Made by a program: the position numbers and the translations under genes
Source: Ostreococcus mediterraneus
Taxonomy: Eukaryota > Chlorophyta > Mamiellophyceae > Mamiellales > Bathycoccaceae
DNA length: 64,000 nt
NCBI GenBank assembly: GCA_012295225.1
Contig: WMKK01000016.1
Coordinates: 278,277-342,276 of the forward strand
Direction: 5' to 3'
The notes under the pieces: generated by a model
The model's input: only the letters and a program-made list of their open reading frames with translations
What the model was told of the DNA's origin: nothing
Databases searched by the model: none
In this document: positions 28,973 through 40,738 of the stretch, piece after piece
How the letters are laid out: the number at the start of each line of letters is the position of its first letter
Numbering within the stretch: the stretch's first letter is position 1

Positions 28973-29467
28973 CGATTCAACCACCCGAGCTTTCCTGTAC
29001 ACCATCACATCATTCTTCACCTCCATGTACACCAACATTCTTCACCTTCCTGTACACCATGACGATTTACGAAGCTTGTAGCTGCACGTACCATCGCGTT
29101 CGCTTTATTATTTCACTAGGTATGGCTATTTTACTTGATTCTTCACTGTAGACGTCGTTCGCGACGTTTTGTCAACGCACAAAACAATATTCGTTGTTTC
29201 ATTTTCTATTTTTGTCCCCACGAGTCTTCATTTCTCGACGCGACGCGACGCGACGCGACGCGACGCGGTCATGACTGATGTATTAACATCCACGAAGCAC
29301 TCAAAACATGCATACTGGTACGTAGCGCGCAACGCGCCAGCCTCGTCCCGCGATGCAATGACGCGCTCGTCGCGTACGTGTCTATTCATCTTCGATGGCA
29401 TTGACCACCCAACGCGCGCAGTGGATTAGGATCGGCCCAACGGCTCGAACGCCGCGGGGGCACACTC
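28973..29467. other. Spacer with (GACGC)n repeat, possible exon
   Basis: 495 bases. A GACGC pentamer array of about six units lies at 29236-29266. Just after it, ATG 29271 opens a short frame that ends at a GTACGT (29318). Joining it to a CAG at 29419-29421 would feed in frame into the next gene. Only a weak TTGAC is available as branch site. No other gene seen. Confidence 0.4.
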
Positions 29468-29899
29468 GTGGCTATTTCGCACGCTCACACACCAACTGGG
29501 TACAAATCCCCCAACGCTTACGGCGCGCGAGCGGTGTTCTCAGCGGAAACGACATCAAAGTTCTTCCAAACCAAAGTGCTCGGCGCGGCCGCCGCGACGT
29601 CAGGCGCGAAGAAACTCATGCCCTACGCCCCCGACGCCCCACGGAACCGTCCAAAAGAAACCCTCACGAATGACATTGGACACCGTTTCGGACCTTCAAC
29701 CGTGACGAAGCGCCGCGAACGATACCGCGGCGCGTCTTCGATCACATTCGGCGACGCGAGTCGAATGCGTCCCGAGCCGTGGCGGACGACCAACGACGTC
29801 ATGCGCGCGCGCGCCGCCATCGTCGCCACCACTGGCCTAGACAATCCAGGAATTTCAGCCGCAATCGCCAAACGCGTGCACGCTGCGCAGCGACGGTGA
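29468..29899 (+). CDS. Hypothetical basic protein, N-terminus not defined
   Basis: A frame of about 143 residues open from upstream; the first Met inside it is in KKLMPYAPDAP (about residue 51), so the true start is probably in an upstream exon (see the spacer entry). The sequence is basic and Ala/Arg/Thr-rich but even in composition: TGYKSPNAYGARAVFSAETT, then RFGPSTVTKRRERYRG, SSITFGDASRMRPEPWRTT, and it ends KRVHAAQRR. I recognise no family. It could be a small structural or nucleic-acid-binding protein. It lies 105 bases before PRP16 on the same strand. Confidence 0.5.
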   Translation: MAISHAHTPTGYKSPNAYGARAVFSAETTSKFFQTKVLGAAAATSGAKKLMPYAPDAPRNRPKETLTNDIGHRFGPSTVTKRRERYRGASSITFGDASRMRPEPWRTTNDVMRARAAIVATTGLDNPGISAAIAKRVHAAQRR

Positions 29900-30004
29900 G
29901 CTCACGTGATCGGCATTGCGCCGAATGTTTCGTCGGCGGTCCCGGCTTAAGAAGGTTCTTTTTCGAGCCGCGAGCTCCATCCTAGAACGTCATTCCGTCG
30001 CGCG

Positions 30005-33000
30005 ATGCAGAACGACGGCATAGACGACTACGACGACCGCGATGGCAGCGACCTTCCCGGTGGGTTACATGTGCGTGCAGATGCGCCACGCGCGCGAGAC
30101 GACGCAACAGCGGGGCGGTCGACGTTGGGATTGCAACGCCTCGCGCAGGAGAAACGCGCCGAGAAACGGGCGCGCGAGCGCGATCTCGGCGCGCACTTGC
30201 GCGACGAAGATGAGTATGATGACGAAAGTCGCGATGCGCGCGCGCGCGGCACGCGAGGAGAGGCATCAGGGCGCACATTTCGCGCGAGACGCGACGAGAC
30301 GCCGTCGCACCCTGGAGGCGTCAACGTCTTCGCCAAGGAAGCGATCGACCGCAGGCGCAAGGAGGCGCGATTCGGACGCGGGTTAGACGTGCGACGGGAT
30401 GACATTGAGCGCGGCAGTGGCGGTGGGCACAAACCGTCGTGGACGCGCGATGATGGGGAGTGGGAAGAGACGCCGGCGCGCGCTCGGGACGGACGGCTTG
30501 CCACGCCCGGCGGCGGCGGCTCATCGTTTACTCGCAATGATCGCACGCCTCATCACGCGTACGCGCGTCAAGGATCGTGGGATGACGTCGCGGCACAACC
30601 TTTGGCGGTGCGCGGCGGTGTTGGCGGGCAGACGTCGTCGATGCCGTCGTCGAGGAGCCACGCGTTGAGGTTTGAGACGCCGGCGTCGACGCCGAGTTGG
30701 AAGTCAAATGCGTGGGCCACGGGCGCGATGGCGAACGCAAACAAGTTTGTGAGCGAAGGCACAGCTGTGGAGGAAGATGACGCGGCGAGGAACGCGCATG
30801 TCGACGCGCCTGGGGATGATGATGAAAAGGTGCTGGACCGCGCGTGGTACGACGACGACGAAGGCGGTGGCGCGCACGGGGACGCACACAATCCATTTAG
30901 CACGAACGCTCGCGACGAGGCGCGATACGCGAAGAAAGAACAAGAGTACGCCAAACGTCTGACGCGACGCGATGGGACGTTGATGTCCATGGCGTCGTCT
31001 AGGCGCGTGAGCCAATTGAACGCCGACTCGAATCAATGGGAGGAAAATAGAATGATGACGTCGGGCGTCATTCGCATGAAGGAGATTGATTTAGACTTTG
31101 ACGACACCGAAGAAAACCGAGCGATATTACTCGTGCACGATACCAAACCACCGTTTTTGGACGGACGCATGGTGTTTACGAAACAGCAAGAGACGGTGTT
31201 GCCAGTGAAGGACATGACGAGCGATTTGGCACAAATTGCGCGGAAAGGAAGCGCGTTGGTGAAAGAAGTGCGCACGAAACGCGAGGAGAATAAAGGTCGG
31301 GACAGGTTTTGGGAGATGAAGGGGAGTAAGATGGGATCTATTACGGGCACCACGAAAGCTGAAGACACGGAGGCGGCAGTGCACGCACAGGCGGCCAAGG
31401 AACGGGACGACGACAGACCCGACGTCGTCGGCGCCGACGGTGAAATTGATTTCAAGGCTGGCTCAAAGTTTGCAGAGCACATGAAGGATGGGAAATCGAG
31501 CGCGCAAAGTGAGTTTGCAAAGACGAAAACAATGAAGCAACAGCGTGAGTTCTTGCCGGTGTACGGATGTCGGGAAGATTTAATGCACGTCATTCGCGAA
31601 AACCAAATCGTCGTCGTCGTTGGCGAAACCGGAAGCGGGAAGACGACACAAATGACGCAATACATGCATGAAGAGGGATATTCGACGTTTGGTATGGTTG
31701 GATGTACCCAGCCTCGCCGCGTGGCCGCGATGAGTGTAGCTAAGCGCGTGAGTGAGGAGATTGGATGCGAGCTCGGCCGCGAAGTTGGCTACGCCATTCG
31801 CTTTGAAGACTGCACGAGCGAAGATACGGTGATTAAATACATGACTGATGGCGTGCTACTACGAGAAACCTTGCGCGAGCCGGATTTGGACATGTATAGC
31901 TGCATCATCATGGACGAAGCGCACGAACGGTCGTTACACACCGACGTGTTGTTTGGTATTCTTAAAAAGGTTGTCGCCCGACGTCGGGATTTCAAACTCA
32001 TCGTCACTTCCGCGACACTCAATTCTCAAAAGTTTAGCGATTTCTTCGGCTCTGTGCCGGTGTTTCACATCCCTGGACGTACGTTCCCTGTGGAAGTATT
32101 GTACTCCAAGACACCAGTGGAGGATTACGTCGAAGGCGCGGTCAAGCAGGCGCTCTCAGTACATTTGTCGAGCGACGCTGGAGACATTCTCATCTTCATG
32201 ACGGGTCAAGAAGAGATTGAAACCGTGACGTATGAATTAGAAAACCGCGTGGCGACGCTCATGGACGAAGGCACGTGCCCACCACTTAACGTTCTACCCA
32301 TCTACTCCCAACTTCCGAGCGATTTACAAGCAAAGATTTTCCAAGACGCCGAGGATGGAAATCGTAAATGCATCGTCAGTACGAACATCGCTGAAACGTC
32401 GTTGACGCTCGATGGAGTCATGTATGTCATCGATACAGGCTTTTGCAAGCTCTCCGTGTTCAATCCACGTATGGGTATGAACGCGTTGCAAGTGTTTCCT
32501 TGCTCCCAAGCCGCGGTGAACCAACGTTCTGGTCGCGCTGGTCGTACGGGCCCGGGGACGTGTTACCGCTTGTACACCGAGACGGCGTTCAAGCACGAAA
32601 TGCTCATTTCTACCGTGCCCGAGATTCAGCGCACAAACCTCGGTAACGTGGTATTATTGTTGAAATCTCTCAACGTGGAGAATTTGTTGGATTTTGATTT
32701 CATGGATCCGCCGCCGCAGGAGAACATTTTGAATAGCATGTACTCGTTGTGGATTTTAGGCGCGCTCGACAACACGGGTGGATTAACGCAGCTCGGGGCA
32801 AAAATGGTTGAGTTTCCCGTGGACCCACCTCTGGCACAGATGCTCATCAAGGCAGAAAAAGCTGGATGTTCGAATGAAATGCTCACCGTTGTGGCGATGC
32901 TTTCTGTGCCGTCAGTGTGGTTTAGACCAAAGGATCGTGAAGAGGAATCAGACGCGGCGCGCGAAAAATTCTTTGTCCCCGAAAGCGATCACTTGACCTT

Positions 33001-33739
33001 GCTCAACGTGTACCAGCAATGGAAGAACAATGGCTATCGCAACGACTGGTGTAACAAGCATTTTATCCAGGGCAAGGGATTGAAGAAAGGCCGCGAAGTG
33101 CGCGCGCAGCTGATGGATATCATGAAGCAGCAGAAAATTCCGCTATTGAGCTGTGGGCAAGACTGGGACGTGTGCCGTCGGTCCATCGCGGCGGCGTATT
33201 TTCATCAAGCTGCGCGCTTAAAAGGCGTAGGCGAGTACGTCAACGCGCGTAACGGTATGCCATGTCATCTTCACCCGAGTTCGGCACTGTATGGATTAGG
33301 ATACACGCCAGATTACGTCGTGTACCACGAGCTCATCATGACGTCAAAGGAGTACATGCAGTGCGTCACCGCGGTCGAGCCGCAATGGCTCGCCGAGTTC
33401 GGTCCGATGTTTTTTACGTTGAAGGAGAGCCATTCGAGCATGCTCAAGTCGAAAGCCAAACGCAAGGAGGACAAGGTGAAGATGGAGGCTGAGATGCAGG
33501 CCAAGCGAGAAGAGGAGGAGGAGCGCGACGCGGCGTCTCGCTTGCACGATGACGAACGCCGCGCGCGGCAGCGGAGCCAAATTGTCACTCCTGGACAGGC
33601 GCGATCGATTTCTGGTACACCACGCGTGGATTCTGGTGGATCGACATCGCGTCTATCGACGGGATCGAGACCTTCAACAGGACAACGCCGCACCGGACCG
33701 GGCGGGCGCACGCCGGGTCGAAAGCGTTTCGGCCTGTGA
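30005..33739 (+). CDS. DHX38: Pre-mRNA splicing DEAH helicase PRP16 / DHX38
   Basis: 1244 residues. Prp16 acts after the first splicing step, remodelling the spliceosome before exon ligation. The N-terminal 500 residues hold the Prp16-specific region: [37 protein letters not shown] and GSKFAEHMK. The helicase core has motif [11 protein letters not shown] (about 539-548), Ia [15 protein letters not shown], motif II DEAHER (about 637), [31 protein letters not shown] and [14 protein letters not shown]. The winged-helix/ratchet and OB-fold regions follow, and it ends in a basic Gly/Arg tail [12 protein letters not shown]. It is full length compared with the family. No introns are seen in it. Confidence 0.95.
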   Translation: MQNDGIDDYDDRDGSDLPGGLHVRADAPRARDDATAGRSTLGLQRLAQEKRAEKRARERDLGAHLRDEDEYDDESRDARARGTRGEASGRTFRARRDETPSHPGGVNVFAKEAIDRRRKEARFGRGLDVRRDDIERGSGGGHKPSWTRDDGEWEETPARARDGRLATPGGGGSSFTRNDRTPHHAYARQGSWDDVAAQPLAVRGGVGGQTSSMPSSRSHALRFETPASTPSWKSNAWATGAMANANKFVSEGTAVEEDDAARNAHVDAPGDDDEKVLDRAWYDDDEGGGAHGDAHNPFSTNARDEARYAKKEQEYAKRLTRRDGTLMSMASSRRVSQLNADSNQWEENRMMTSGVIRMKEIDLDFDDTEENRAILLVHDTKPPFLDGRMVFTKQQETVLPVKDMTSDLAQIARKGSALVKEVRTKREENKGRDRFWEMKGSKMGSITGTTKAEDTEAAVHAQAAKERDDDRPDVVGADGEIDFKAGSKFAEHMKDGKSSAQSEFAKTKTMKQQREFLPVYGCREDLMHVIRENQIVVVVGETGSGKTTQMTQYMHEEGYSTFGMVGCTQPRRVAAMSVAKRVSEEIGCELGREVGYAIRFEDCTSEDTVIKYMTDGVLLRETLREPDLDMYSCIIMDEAHERSLHTDVLFGILKKVVARRRDFKLIVTSATLNSQKFSDFFGSVPVFHIPGRTFPVEVLYSKTPVEDYVEGAVKQALSVHLSSDAGDILIFMTGQEEIETVTYELENRVATLMDEGTCPPLNVLPIYSQLPSDLQAKIFQDAEDGNRKCIVSTNIAETSLTLDGVMYVIDTGFCKLSVFNPRMGMNALQVFPCSQAAVNQRSGRAGRTGPGTCYRLYTETAFKHEMLISTVPEIQRTNLGNVVLLLKSLNVENLLDFDFMDPPPQENILNSMYSLWILGALDNTGGLTQLGAKMVEFPVDPPLAQMLIKAEKAGCSNEMLTVVAMLSVPSVWFRPKDREEESDAAREKFFVPESDHLTLLNVYQQWKNNGYRNDWCNKHFIQGKGLKKGREVRAQLMDIMKQQKIPLLSCGQDWDVCRRSIAAAYFHQAARLKGVGEYVNARNGMPCHLHPSSALYGLGYTPDYVVYHELIMTSKEYMQCVTAVEPQWLAEFGPMFFTLKESHSSMLKSKAKRKEDKVKMEAEMQAKREEEEERDAASRLHDDERRARQRSQIVTPGQARSISGTPRVDSGGSTSRLSTGSRPSTGQRRTGPGGRTPGRKRFGL

Positions 33740-33862
33740 CGATGTCTTAGTCTAAATTAGTTTGCTTTGCGTTGACAATTCTAGTGTATGCTGTGTTGAT
33801 GGATGTGTTTCGTCTTTATACTAATTCCCATGCCGAGAATAACGTGCACAAAAACGCGCATA

Positions 33863-36298
33863 TTATCGTCCACCGCCATCAACTGCGAGTTTTCGTAGAT
33901 GATCCATGAACACTTGAAGCGAAACGTCGTCTGTGTACAGATCTGTCGTGCCACCCATGGATGCGCCGCTATTGTACGTCGCACTTGGATTCAACTTTGC
34001 GAGCAAGAAACGCGCCTGCGAACCGTGCTGATCACAATCAACCAATCTCGGTACCGGAAATCGCGTGCTGAGGATGCGCTCCGCGTCCGCCTTGGGCGCG
34101 GCGAGCAATTCTTTAAACGCCGTGTGTTCGGGTTGATCCTGGTAGTTCGCCTTGCGCCATTGCGCAATCGTCATACCATGGAACACAACGACACTGAAAT
34201 ACGCATCAAGAACAAGTATCTTGTCGGCGGCGATCGAACACACGTCCAAGAGCACGGGCTCAGGTGGACCGTTGAAGCTATACGCGGTGAGCGTCGGTTG
34301 GATCATCACCAGTGAATTAAAGACGTTTTCTCGTGATAGAATCATGCGGAAATACGCCGTCTCATCGGGGGAATTGTTGAACACTTGCACAAACTGTGAT
34401 CGTCGCAGGTTGAACATGAACTGTGGGTAAATGCTAAACTGCGGCATGAGCTGGAACGAGTGCGGATCGTCCTTGCGATAATCGCCAAATCGTTGACATA
34501 ATTCGATGAGCTTTCTATCGAGCCATCGTGTGGCGGCTGGGCAATCGGTTTCTTCTTCCGTTTCCATCTTCCAAGACAACTGTCGGGCTACTAAGACCGC
34601 GGCTGCTTCTTGATCGAAACCAGCGGCGATGTCGTTGATGTTTGCGCCCTCTGTCCACCGCCTGCTTGTGGTGATGACGCGCATGCGCGTCTCGCCGGTG
34701 GGCAGCGTAAACGTACACAAGAACTGCATATAAAATTGCTGCGCTTGCTGTCCTTGCATCGCAATCGGCTGCGAATCCTTTCCACCCGGGTTTGCAACTT
34801 CAAAGTACACCGCTAAAGACGTTTCATTCGTCAACGTGCACAACTTCCACGCCGTCGTCCCGCCGCTGCCGATGGGCGAATCCGCAACCGCGCCGGGCAA
34901 GCCCTTTCGATCGAGCGCGGCACACGGCCCGATGACACCCGCCGTCCTCACGTCACGACTAGTAATGACTTCGAATTGCCCATTGTAGGCGATGCCCAAA
35001 CCACCGTCGGAGTCTGGCGCGAAGAGCTTCTGAAAGGATGTTTTGAAGACGGTGTGCGAAAACGACTCCGCCAACACCACGTTGCCGCCCGTCTTTTCTA
35101 CGCACACCTTCATCTCAGCCAAACCCACTTGATCGAGCGCACACGCAAAGACATCTAACACGTGCCCGTTTGCGCACAAGTTAATCGCCACCTCTTCGTA
35201 GTACTTTTTCGCCTTGTGATAAAATGGCGCCGCGCCCTTGACAATGTCCTTGTGCGAACGCACCGCTTGCTCCATATCCTTCGCCACGATCGTGCCGCCG
35301 CCATCCGTCGCGGCACCTCCTGTGAACAACATCGCGCGCGCATTCATACCAATTGCACTCGTGGATAATAAGCATGACGCCACCATGAGCGCCGTGCCCG
35401 TACATCGTCCGCGACGACAGCTCGGCAACGGCGCAAACGCGTCTCGATTCAACTCCTCCAAAATCGCCGTCAATTGGAACTCGCACTCACTCAGCGGCAC
35501 TAGAAACTTCGACGCCGGCATCGCACCACTCACATGATGCCCCGCGGCGGCTCCTGGCGCGGGTGCAGACCCACCACCGTACCCAGCGGCCCCGCCGCCC
35601 CGCCGCCCGCCGCCGCCCAACGTCAACTGGTCCTTAATCTGCTGCGTCGTAAACTCCTTATTCCCACGAAACACATAACTCTTCGGACAATCCGTAAACC
35701 CAAGCTCATGCACGTGCACATGCGTCCCAAACGTCACTAACCCCACGCTCGCGTCTTCCGGCAATAAACTCAACGCTTGCGTCACCGCTCGAGCGCACGC
35801 TCGCAGCTCCTCCTCCTCCGCGCACGCGTCCACGACGAATAAATACGCCGGTGCATTCCCCACCCCAGACCGTCGCGGCAGCGCATACTCCACCGTCGTA
35901 TAACTCGGAAACAACTCAGCGGGTAAATTCGTCTCACTCAGCGCGTTATAATGCGGTGGAAAGTGATTCCTCGCGTGGCACATGGCGCACACCCAGATCT
36001 TGCTCGCGAAATCCACGCGCGCGTACGGATTCAACACCCCTCCGCACCCCTTACACCGCACCGGTTCATACGGCACGCGCGGAACGACATCATGCGAGAT
36101 ATTCTTCGTCGGCGTCACGATCGCACCGAACGGAACGACGCATTCGCGCTGTTCCTTGCGCGTGGATGGCACGACGTTCCAGGACAATCGCACGCCATCG
36201 TGCGCTTCGAGCGCGCTCCAGTCCACGGGCGCGGGCGCCACGGGCGCGGCGTGCGCGTGCTGGGCGTGGTAAGGGGTGCCGTACGCGTCGGCGGACAT
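33863..36298 (-). CDS. SEC23: COPII coat GTPase-activating subunit SEC23
   Basis: 811 residues, slightly longer than yeast Sec23. Together with Sec24 it forms the inner COPII coat and is the GAP for Sar1 on ER exit sites. Seen in order: [16 protein letters not shown], the zinc finger [16 protein letters not shown] with CAMCHARN (about 82-115), the trunk ([13 protein letters not shown]), the Gly-rich loop [16 protein letters not shown], the beta-barrel and helical part with [25 protein letters not shown], and the gelsolin-like end. The Gly-rich insert (about 232-255) is an extra feature. The start is the only Met near the conserved block. Divergent from AFG1 across a 66-bp tandem repeat. Confidence 0.95.
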   Translation of the reverse strand: MSADAYGTPYHAQHAHAAPVAPAPVDWSALEAHDGVRLSWNVVPSTRKEQRECVVPFGAIVTPTKNISHDVVPRVPYEPVRCKGCGGVLNPYARVDFASKIWVCAMCHARNHFPPHYNALSETNLPAELFPSYTTVEYALPRRSGVGNAPAYLFVVDACAEEEELRACARAVTQALSLLPEDASVGLVTFGTHVHVHELGFTDCPKSYVFRGNKEFTTQQIKDQLTLGGGGRRGGGAAGYGGGSAPAPGAAAGHHVSGAMPASKFLVPLSECEFQLTAILEELNRDAFAPLPSCRRGRCTGTALMVASCLLSTSAIGMNARAMLFTGGAATDGGGTIVAKDMEQAVRSHKDIVKGAAPFYHKAKKYYEEVAINLCANGHVLDVFACALDQVGLAEMKVCVEKTGGNVVLAESFSHTVFKTSFQKLFAPDSDGGLGIAYNGQFEVITSRDVRTAGVIGPCAALDRKGLPGAVADSPIGSGGTTAWKLCTLTNETSLAVYFEVANPGGKDSQPIAMQGQQAQQFYMQFLCTFTLPTGETRMRVITTSRRWTEGANINDIAAGFDQEAAAVLVARQLSWKMETEEETDCPAATRWLDRKLIELCQRFGDYRKDDPHSFQLMPQFSIYPQFMFNLRRSQFVQVFNNSPDETAYFRMILSRENVFNSLVMIQPTLTAYSFNGPPEPVLLDVCSIAADKILVLDAYFSVVVFHGMTIAQWRKANYQDQPEHTAFKELLAAPKADAERILSTRFPVPRLVDCDQHGSQARFLLAKLNPSATYNSGASMGGTTDLYTDDVSLQVFMDHLRKLAVDGGGR

Positions 36299-36755
36299 CG
36301 CGGCGCGCGACGACGACGACGACGGCGACGCGCGCGCGCGCGACGGCGGCGTTTTGACGTCGTGTTGACGCGTGATGGCGCTCGGAACGGTCAGGAGGTT
36401 GACGCCACCAGAATGGAGTCCCTACGTCTAGGGTCATGATTGGTGGTTTTACATTGTCATGCGGTTGACGCCACCAGAATGGAGTCCCTNTCTAGGGTCA
36501 TGATTGGTGGTTTTACATTGTCATGCGGTTGACGCCACCAGAATGGAGTCCCTACGTCTAGGGTCATGATTGGTGGTTTTACATTTTTGACGACGGCCGT
36601 GGTGGCGCGCGCGGTCGATGCGGCGGCACACGGCGGCGACGGACGGCGCGGGCGATTCGGCGCGCGAACACGCGCGGTGGAGCGCGCGCGAGGCGCGTCG
36701 TGAGGCGCGCGCGGCGCGCGTGGCGCGCGATGGCGACGCGGTGCGGTTGGATTTG
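36299..36755. promoter_or_regulatory. Divergent promoter SEC23 / AFG1 with 66-bp tandem repeat
   Basis: 457 bases between two divergent genes. The repeat array (36398-36585) is its main content. Outside it I see only CGCG-rich sequence and ATG triplets before the AFG1 start. Confidence 0.6.
36398..36585. repeat. Three tandem copies of a 66-bp unit
   Basis: Copies start at 36398, 36464 and 36528. Copies 1 and 2 end GTCATGCG and copy 3 loses that end. All copies match base for base where they can be compared, apart from one unresolved N at 36490 that stands for three bases. Each unit has nested inverted repeats: CCACCA with TGGTGG outside and CCCTA with TAGGG inside. Read on the minus strand, each unit carries ACCAATCATGACC, a CCAAT-box-like core. 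Confidence 0.95.
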
Positions 36756-38279
36756 ATGATGATGATGACGATGACGATGTTTGGACGCGCGCGCTCTGGC
36801 GCTGCGGTGTCTGTGTGCGCGTGCGCGCGCGGGTGGGGGAACGTCGCGCGCGGAGGCGGTCCGCGGGATGCGTTCGATCGCATGCTCGCTCGAGGGGACG
36901 TGAGGGCTGGGGATGACGCGCAAGCGCGCGCGCTCGGGGCGTTGCAGCGCGTGTTTGACGACGTCGTCGCGGCGCCGACGGCTGGGACGGCTGGGATGGC
37001 GTCGATCGTCGGGTGTTACATGCATGGTGGCGTCGGACGCGGGAAAACGATGCTCATGGATGCGTTGTTTCGTTCGTTTGAGGGCGACGCGCGAGAAAGG
37101 GTGCGAAGGGTGCACTTTCACGCGTTTATGTTGGAGGTGCACGCGCGGTTGTTTGCGCTCGGCGCGGCGTCGAGAGACGGATGCGCGGCGATTGGGGAAG
37201 AGTTAGCGTCGACGACGCGCGTGTTATGCTTGGATGAGATTGAAATCTCAGACGTTGCGGATGCCATGGTGTTTAAGCGCGTCGCGGAGGTGTATTTGCG
37301 ACGCGGCGGCGCGTTGGTTGGGACGTCGAATTCGGCACCCGACGGACTCTACCGAGGCGGCATTAATCGCGCAGCGTTCGCGCCGTTTATACGAACGTTG
37401 CGCGAGACGTGTGAAATTGTAGATTTGGTATCCGTAGACAATGTGGATTACCGACGGGTCGCCGAGCGGCGTGATGGTGCTCCGGGCGCCGCCGCCGCCG
37501 CGTATTCGTCGCCTTTGTATTCGCAAACCATCGTCTTCGCCGCCGCCGACGCGTCGCGCGGCCAAGGTTTAGCCCGACGCCGAGCGCTCTTGACGCGCGC
37601 GTGGGATGCATACGCTCAGGAGACGTCACACGCATCCAAAGCTAGCACTTCTTTAGTGATTCCTTTGGCGGGAGGCCGTAGTATTCGCGCCGAGGCGCGC
37701 TCGGGCGAACGCGCCGCGTGGTTTTCATTCGCCACGATATGCGGGGGGAATTTCGGGCCTATTGATTATTTGGCGCTCGCGCAGCGCTTCAAAGTCGTGT
37801 GCATCGAAGACGTGCCTTCACTACCAATTTTTAGCGCGGAAAATGAAGCGAGGCGGTTCGTCAACTGCGTTGACATCCTGTACGAACACGACTGCGTGCT
37901 CTTGGCCTCGTTCGCGTCGGCGACGTCTCCGGACGAAATCTTTCAAAACACGAGCAATGCTAAAACGCGTAGTACCGGTGATGAACTCACGTTACGCCAA
38001 CGGACGGCGTTGGAATCGAACGAAGACATCTTTGTCTCCGCCGTCGGCGGCTCGAGCGGACGCTCGACGACGATGACATCTGAAACCACAGAATGGAGCG
38101 CCACTGGCCGATTCGGCGCCGCTTTGGCGCACGTACAATCAGAAAACTTCACCGCAAAAGCTGCTCCGCGCGCGATATCGCGCATCGCGCACATGTCGAG
38201 CGCATCGTACCTCGAGCGCGCGCTCGGCTCGCGCTCGCGTCGACCAGCCGCAGACGCGTCCGTCTCCCCCTCCGCCTGA
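36756..38279 (+). CDS. AFG1: AFG1-family mitochondrial ATPase
   Basis: About 507 residues. AFG1/LACE1 is a P-loop ATPase of the mitochondrial matrix side, linked to turnover of cytochrome oxidase subunits. Seen: GCYMHGGVGRGKTMLMD (Walker A, about 90-100), VHFHAFMLEVHARL, VLCLDEIEISDVADAM (Walker B), RGGALVGTSNSAPDGLYRGG, RLFIRTL-like block FAPFIRTLRETCEIV, and VDYRRVA. A family-specific stretch VVCIEDVPSLP (Walker-type C-terminal block) is also present. The start is uncertain: the Met run near 36756-36783 (MMMMTMTM) precedes a presequence-like segment, and ATG 36618 adds 46 charged residues. Confidence 0.88.
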   Translation: MMMMTMTMFGRARSGAAVSVCACARGWGNVARGGGPRDAFDRMLARGDVRAGDDAQARALGALQRVFDDVVAAPTAGTAGMASIVGCYMHGGVGRGKTMLMDALFRSFEGDARERVRRVHFHAFMLEVHARLFALGAASRDGCAAIGEELASTTRVLCLDEIEISDVADAMVFKRVAEVYLRRGGALVGTSNSAPDGLYRGGINRAAFAPFIRTLRETCEIVDLVSVDNVDYRRVAERRDGAPGAAAAAYSSPLYSQTIVFAAADASRGQGLARRRALLTRAWDAYAQETSHASKASTSLVIPLAGGRSIRAEARSGERAAWFSFATICGGNFGPIDYLALAQRFKVVCIEDVPSLPIFSAENEARRFVNCVDILYEHDCVLLASFASATSPDEIFQNTSNAKTRSTGDELTLRQRTALESNEDIFVSAVGGSSGRSTTMTSETTEWSATGRFGAALAHVQSENFTAKAAPRAISRIAHMSSASYLERALGSRSRRPAADASVSPSA

Positions 38280-38551
38280 CGCGCATTTCACTCCCACCCG
38301 CACCCTAGTACACACATAGCGCGTAGATATTCATGTACTGGTAGTTTGTATGTATGCATAGTCGTAGTCACGAAACATGCGTCGCCAAAGTCTCCGCGGT
38401 CGCCCGGTCAAACCGTCTCAGATGTCCCCATAAATCCACATTGCTCTCGTACTGTAGCACATATAAGGCCGTGTGCATGTCAGAGAGATTCCAGAGACAG
38501 ATACTGACCCAACCGCACAATCGCGCGGCGCGCCACACCTCGACGCCCGCG
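38280..38551. other. Spacer AFG1 / PSB27
   Basis: 272 bases with an AT-richer part at 38330-38390. It serves as 3' region of AFG1 and promoter of PSB27. No gene seen. Confidence 0.4.
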
Positions 38552-39427
38552 ATGCTCGCGCCCACGTCCACGTTCGCCACCACCGCGCCGTGCGCGCGCG
38601 CCGCCACTCGCGCCGCGCCGCGCCGCGCCTCCGTCGCCGCTCGCGCGTCGGTGACGCCGAACGCGTCGTCGAATGTCCCGGTGACGTCAGCCACCGTCGT
38701 CGATCGCCGCGCATTCGTGCGCAACGCTGCGCTCGTGGCGTTCACCGCGGCGGTGACGACGCCGAGAGAGGTGCGTAGATAGATATGCGCGTTGTGCGTC
38801 GCCGCTCGCGAATGCGCGAATGCGTGCGCCACACGCGCGCGCGACGCGACGGAGGTGTTCGCGCGTAGCCCCGCGCGCGCGCGGTCTCGCGACGCGGTCG
38901 GGCGCCGGGGTCCGCGCGTACGTCGCATGCGATGGCGCGCGAGGCGTTCGATGTGGTTTGATGCGCGCGATGCGCGGCGATGCGCGGCGATGCGTGGCGA
39001 TGCGCGCGGTGTGCGCGCGCGTACTCAAAGGTTTGGCGTACTGACGCGTTGGTTTTATCTCGCGTTTTGTCTCGCGCAGGCGAAGGCTTTCCTCGGTTTC
39101 GGCGAGAACAAGGAGGAAAAGTACACGGCGGAGACGACGGCTATTATTGCTCAAGTGAAGGCGACGTTGGAGATGGCGCCCGGTGCCGAAGGTCGTGAGG
39201 AGTCGATCAACCAAACGCGTCAAATGACCAACGCGTGGGTGGCCAAGTATCGTCGCGATAACAAAACCACCGGGAAGCCGTCGTACGGGCAAGTGTACAG
39301 CGCTTTGAACGCGGTGAGCGGTCACTTTAACAATTTCGGTACCAAGTACCCGTTCCCGGCGAAGAGAAAGGATCGCGTATTTGCGGAATTCGAATCTGCT
39401 GAGCTGTTGTTGAGCCGCGGGAGATAA
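38552..39427 (+). CDS. PSB27: Photosystem II assembly factor Psb27 (two exons)
   Basis: 188 residues, nuclear-encoded and plastid-targeted. Exon 1 38552-38770, intron 38771-39079 (309 nt; GTGCGT, CTGAC at 39041-39045, GCGCAG), exon 2 39080-39427. The junction gives TTPRE|AKAFLGFG. The N-terminus is a chloroplast transit peptide, followed by a twin-Arg lumen signal DRRAFVRNAALVAFTAAV with cleavage expected at AKA. The mature part has YTAETTAIIAQVKATLEM, TRQMTNAWVAKYRRDNK, YSALNAVSGHFNNFG and the end FESAELLLSRGR. Psb27 binds the CP43 side of immature or damaged PSII and keeps the Mn cluster from forming early. Confidence 0.95.
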
Positions 39428-39614
39428 GACGGCGCTCGACGCGAGCGCGTTTTGGACGCCGAGTTTGTTTCAATGTTTCAAGTTTCAATTCATATCTTCC
39501 TATAACACTGTGTTATCATCATCGTCATCACATTCACGACGCATGACCAATACACTCAACAACAACAACAATAATAACAACAATGCTATGACGAAGTAAA
39601 GCGTACGAGAAGCG

Positions 39615-40402
39615 TCACGAAGAAGCTCGCTCGCGAAGCTCCGCGTCGAGCGTCTTCAATGCCTCGACGAGAAAAGCTTCACCGTGCGCCTTTAACACCT
39701 TAACACACATGTCCTCCTTTGCTTTATGTTCCGGTTTTCGATCGTCGACTTTGACTTCAAAGTAACACTCTTCGTCCTCCGCGACGTCCCGACTCGCCTC
39801 TGGCACGACGATTGTGCCTTTGACTTTAATCGCGCTCGGCGTGTCCCCATCGCTGTCTTCGTCATCGTCCCCGCTTGCGCCACCATCGCACGCAAACGTT
39901 GCGCTCCAATCTAATTTCAATTCAAAGTCAAACCCATGCTTGGGTTTCCCGCGAATCATCACCACCGACGCGTCGCCTTCGCACGACTTTACGCTCACCA
40001 CGCGCGCGCGAACGTCTCCACCCTCATCGTCTCCACCACCCACGAATCCCGCCGCCGCGGCATCCGCGACGATAAACCCATCGTGTTCGACACACAGCAA
40101 CGCTTCGAGCCTCGCGCGCGCCCAATCCGTGTGCCCGCGCTCTTCCCACGTCCCCGCCGCGTTCCACGCCGACACCTGCGTCGACGCCAACCCAGCCGCG
40201 AGCGCGTTCGCCTCCGCCTCGGTAATTTTCTATCGCACGCGAACGAGCCGTCAGTGAAAAGAACACAAAAGCACGCGCGCGCGCGTACCTTGGCCGTCGC
40301 CGCGGGCGCCTCGCCCGCGTTACGTCCGTGCCAGTAGTGATAGCTCAGCTCGCCTTTTTTGGCTTGCGAATCTTGCGCGGGCGTCGCGCGCGCGTCCGCC
40401 AT
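39615..40402 (-). CDS. AHA1 N-domain Hsp90 co-chaperone (two exons)
   Basis: 242 residues. Exon 1 40289-40402 and exon 2 39615-40229, with a 59-nt intron (GTACGC, CTGAC at 40250-40254 on the plus as GTCAG, GATAG). The join reads ATAK|KITEAEANALAAG. The first exon ends just after SYHYWHGRNAGEAPAA, typical of AHA1: W-x-R/H-N at the start of the N-domain. Then NAAGTWEERGHTDWARARL, and FDFELKLDWSA, KVKGTIVVPEAS. The C-terminal AHSA1 domain that full-length Aha1 has is absent, so the protein resembles the short stimulator Hch1 of yeast. The full-length form may exist elsewhere. Confidence 0.88.
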
Positions 40403-40738
40403 GTGCGAATCGCGACTCGATGAAACGACGATGCGCGCGATGTGCGCTCGAACGCGCGCGTTTGCGCCGGCGGTGCGGTGCGCGCGCGCGCGAAAGTGTG
40501 AGGCCACCGGTGCGCTGGGACTGCCAAATCCATGTCCCAGCGCGGCACAAAGCGACGCCGAACGCGACGCATCCGCGATCGACATCGCGCGGCGTCGCGC
40601 GCGCGCGCGCAGGACGCGCGCGTGATCGTCATCGCGCGCGCGCCGGGCGGCGTTTCGATCGACGCGCACAGCGCACGGCGCCGCGGTACGTGTGCTGATT
40701 TGTGTTGAGCATTCTCGAGGCGTGTTCGAGGCGGCGTG

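Noticed and set aside
29236-29266. GACGC array as a CRISPR-like or centromere repeat
   Set aside because: The unit is only 5 bp with no spacers and about six copies: a plain microsatellite.
36490-36490. The N read as a real sequence difference
   Set aside because: Copies 1 and 3 have ACG there; the single N stands for unresolved bases in a repeat.
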